From: Achromobacter dolens
Lineage (GTDB): Bacteria; Pseudomonadota; Gammaproteobacteria; Burkholderiales; Burkholderiaceae_B
NCBI RefSeq assembly: GCF_902859745.1
Contig: NZ_CADIJW010000058.1
Coordinates: forward strand, 1-32,729
Direction of reading: 5' to 3'
Length of the DNA: 32,729 bases
Below, piece after piece: positions 32,307 to 32,729 of the stretch (position 1 is its first letter; the number at the start of each line of letters is the position of its first letter). Both the position numbers and the translations under genes were made by a program. A model generated the notes under the pieces. The model saw only the letters and a list, made by a program, of their open reading frames with translations. It was not told where the DNA came from and made no database searches.

Positions 32307-32360
32307 TAGAATGGCTGGGTGAAATAGGGCCATTTCCATGAATATGAGCAAGCCACTTAC
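32307..32360 (+). promoter_or_regulatory. Leader region with mini-ORF upstream of the MocR-type gene
   Basis: TAGAAT (32307-32312) is a good -10 without a clear -35. TAGGG at 32325-32329 precedes ATG 32338 by eight bases and would start an eight-residue leader peptide, MNMSKPLT, whose TGA stop (32362-32364) overlaps the regulator's ATG at 32361. ATGAGCAAGCCACT is present twice, at 32344-32357 and 32361-32374, so the leader ends with a copy of the regulator's own first codons. Confidence 0.6.
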
Positions 32361-32729
32361 ATGAGCAAGCCACTGGTGCGCGATGCCCGGCTGGAATCCA
32401 GCCTCGACCTGCCGGTCGACCCGCCGCGCGCGGGAGAATCCAAGCAGGCCTGGGTCTACCGGCAGATCCGCGAACGGATCCTGCGCGGCGTGCTGCCCTC
32501 GGGCGGGCGGCTGCCGTCCACCCGCGACCTGGCGGCGCGCTGGCACGTGGCCCGCTCCACGGTCGAGGCCGCCTACGACCAGTTGCGCGGCGAGGGCTAT
32601 ACCGCGGGCGCGGTCGGTTCCGGCACCTACGTGGCGGCGGTCATCCCGGACAATTTCTTCCGGCGCGGCCTGCCTGGCGATGACGGCGCGGCCAGCGGAC
32701 CGGGCGCGGCCAGCGGACCGGGCGCGGCC
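32361..32729 (+). CDS. MocR-type GntR-family regulator, 3' end outside window
   Basis: The first 123 codons of a GntR-family regulator. The winged helix-turn-helix is clear: KQAWVYRQIRERILRGVLPS, GGRLPSTRDLAARWHVARST, VEAAYDQLRGEGYTAGAVGS, then GTYVAAVIPD. This branch (S/TRDLA with a YDQLRGEGY helix and GSGTYV) is that of MocR regulators, which carry a PLP-dependent aminotransferase-like effector domain; that domain would lie beyond the window end, so the MocR call is inference. A linker with PGAASG repeats begins at the window edge. No ribosome-binding site directly precedes ATG 32361, which suggests coupling to the leader ORF. Likely regulator of the divergent reductase-M24 gene. Confidence 0.85.
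   Translation, partial: MSKPLVRDARLESSLDLPVDPPRAGESKQAWVYRQIRERILRGVLPSGGRLPSTRDLAARWHVARSTVEAAYDQLRGEGYTAGAVGSGTYVAAVIPDNFFRRGLPGDDGAASGPGAASGPGAA
32685..32729 (+). repeat. 18-bp tandem repeat in the MocR linker
   Basis: GGCGCGGCCAGCGGACCG is repeated perfectly at 32685-32702 and 32703-32720, and a half copy continues to the window end. It encodes a GAASGP hexapeptide repeat in the linker after the DNA-binding domain. More copies may follow outside the window. Confidence 0.9.

Overview
The window is about 33 kb of GC-rich, densely coding chromosomal DNA. The overall style points to a betaproteobacterium of the Alcaligenaceae (Achromobacter/Bordetella-like): a Bug-type solute receptor, many LysR/IclR/GntR regulators each next to a small catabolic operon, and short intergenic gaps. 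This assignment is inference from gene content; no rRNA, tRNA, phage, IS element or CRISPR was seen.

Region 1 (1-3909) holds housekeeping and accessory genes: the end of a PHB-depolymerase-type esterase, a DUF1993 protein, a PhnB-like VOC protein, a DUF1428 protein and a GlxA-type AraC regulator.

Region 2 (about 3910-15191) looks like a complete hydantoin-utilisation locus. It has a hydantoinase/dihydropyrimidinase, an N-carbamoyl-D-amino-acid hydrolase with the CNDRRWPE active site, a LysR regulator, a hydantoin racemase with the two-cysteine signature, and, converging on them, a five-gene operon on the minus strand. That operon encodes two Dpp/Opp-type permeases, a periplasmic binding protein, a second cyclic amidohydrolase and a fused two-domain ATPase. 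Together they could import hydantoin-like compounds and convert racemic substrates to D-amino acids. A 14-bp perfect hairpin separates the converging arms.

Region 3 (15192-19965) holds a Bug receptor paired with an alpha/beta hydrolase that carries a cysteine nucleophile, then a DHA2-type MFS exporter divergent from a LysR regulator.

Region 4 (20002-22996) contains three genes of unknown function and a TetR regulator with its membrane-protein neighbour. The two promoters carry matching CAACCAA/TTGGTTG palindromes, and the TetR gene appears to be leaderless.

Region 5 (23224-27354) is a tight operon of IclR regulator, OPT-family transporter, DUF1177 protein and AroM. The cluster has no assigned pathway that I know of.

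Region 6 (27355-32729) has a DinB-like protein with an extra N-terminal domain overlapping an alpha/beta hydrolase, a YfeX-type DyP peroxidase, an AHA1/SRPBCC protein, and an unusual single polypeptide joining a 2Fe-2S/FAD/NAD reductase to a complete M24 metallopeptidase domain. Divergent from it is the start of a MocR-type GntR regulator, whose start region is duplicated so that a tiny leader ORF ends on the real start codon.

The most promising material for new biology is the reductase-M24 fusion with its MocR leader ORF, the OPT/DUF1177/AroM operon, and the TetR double-operator pair.
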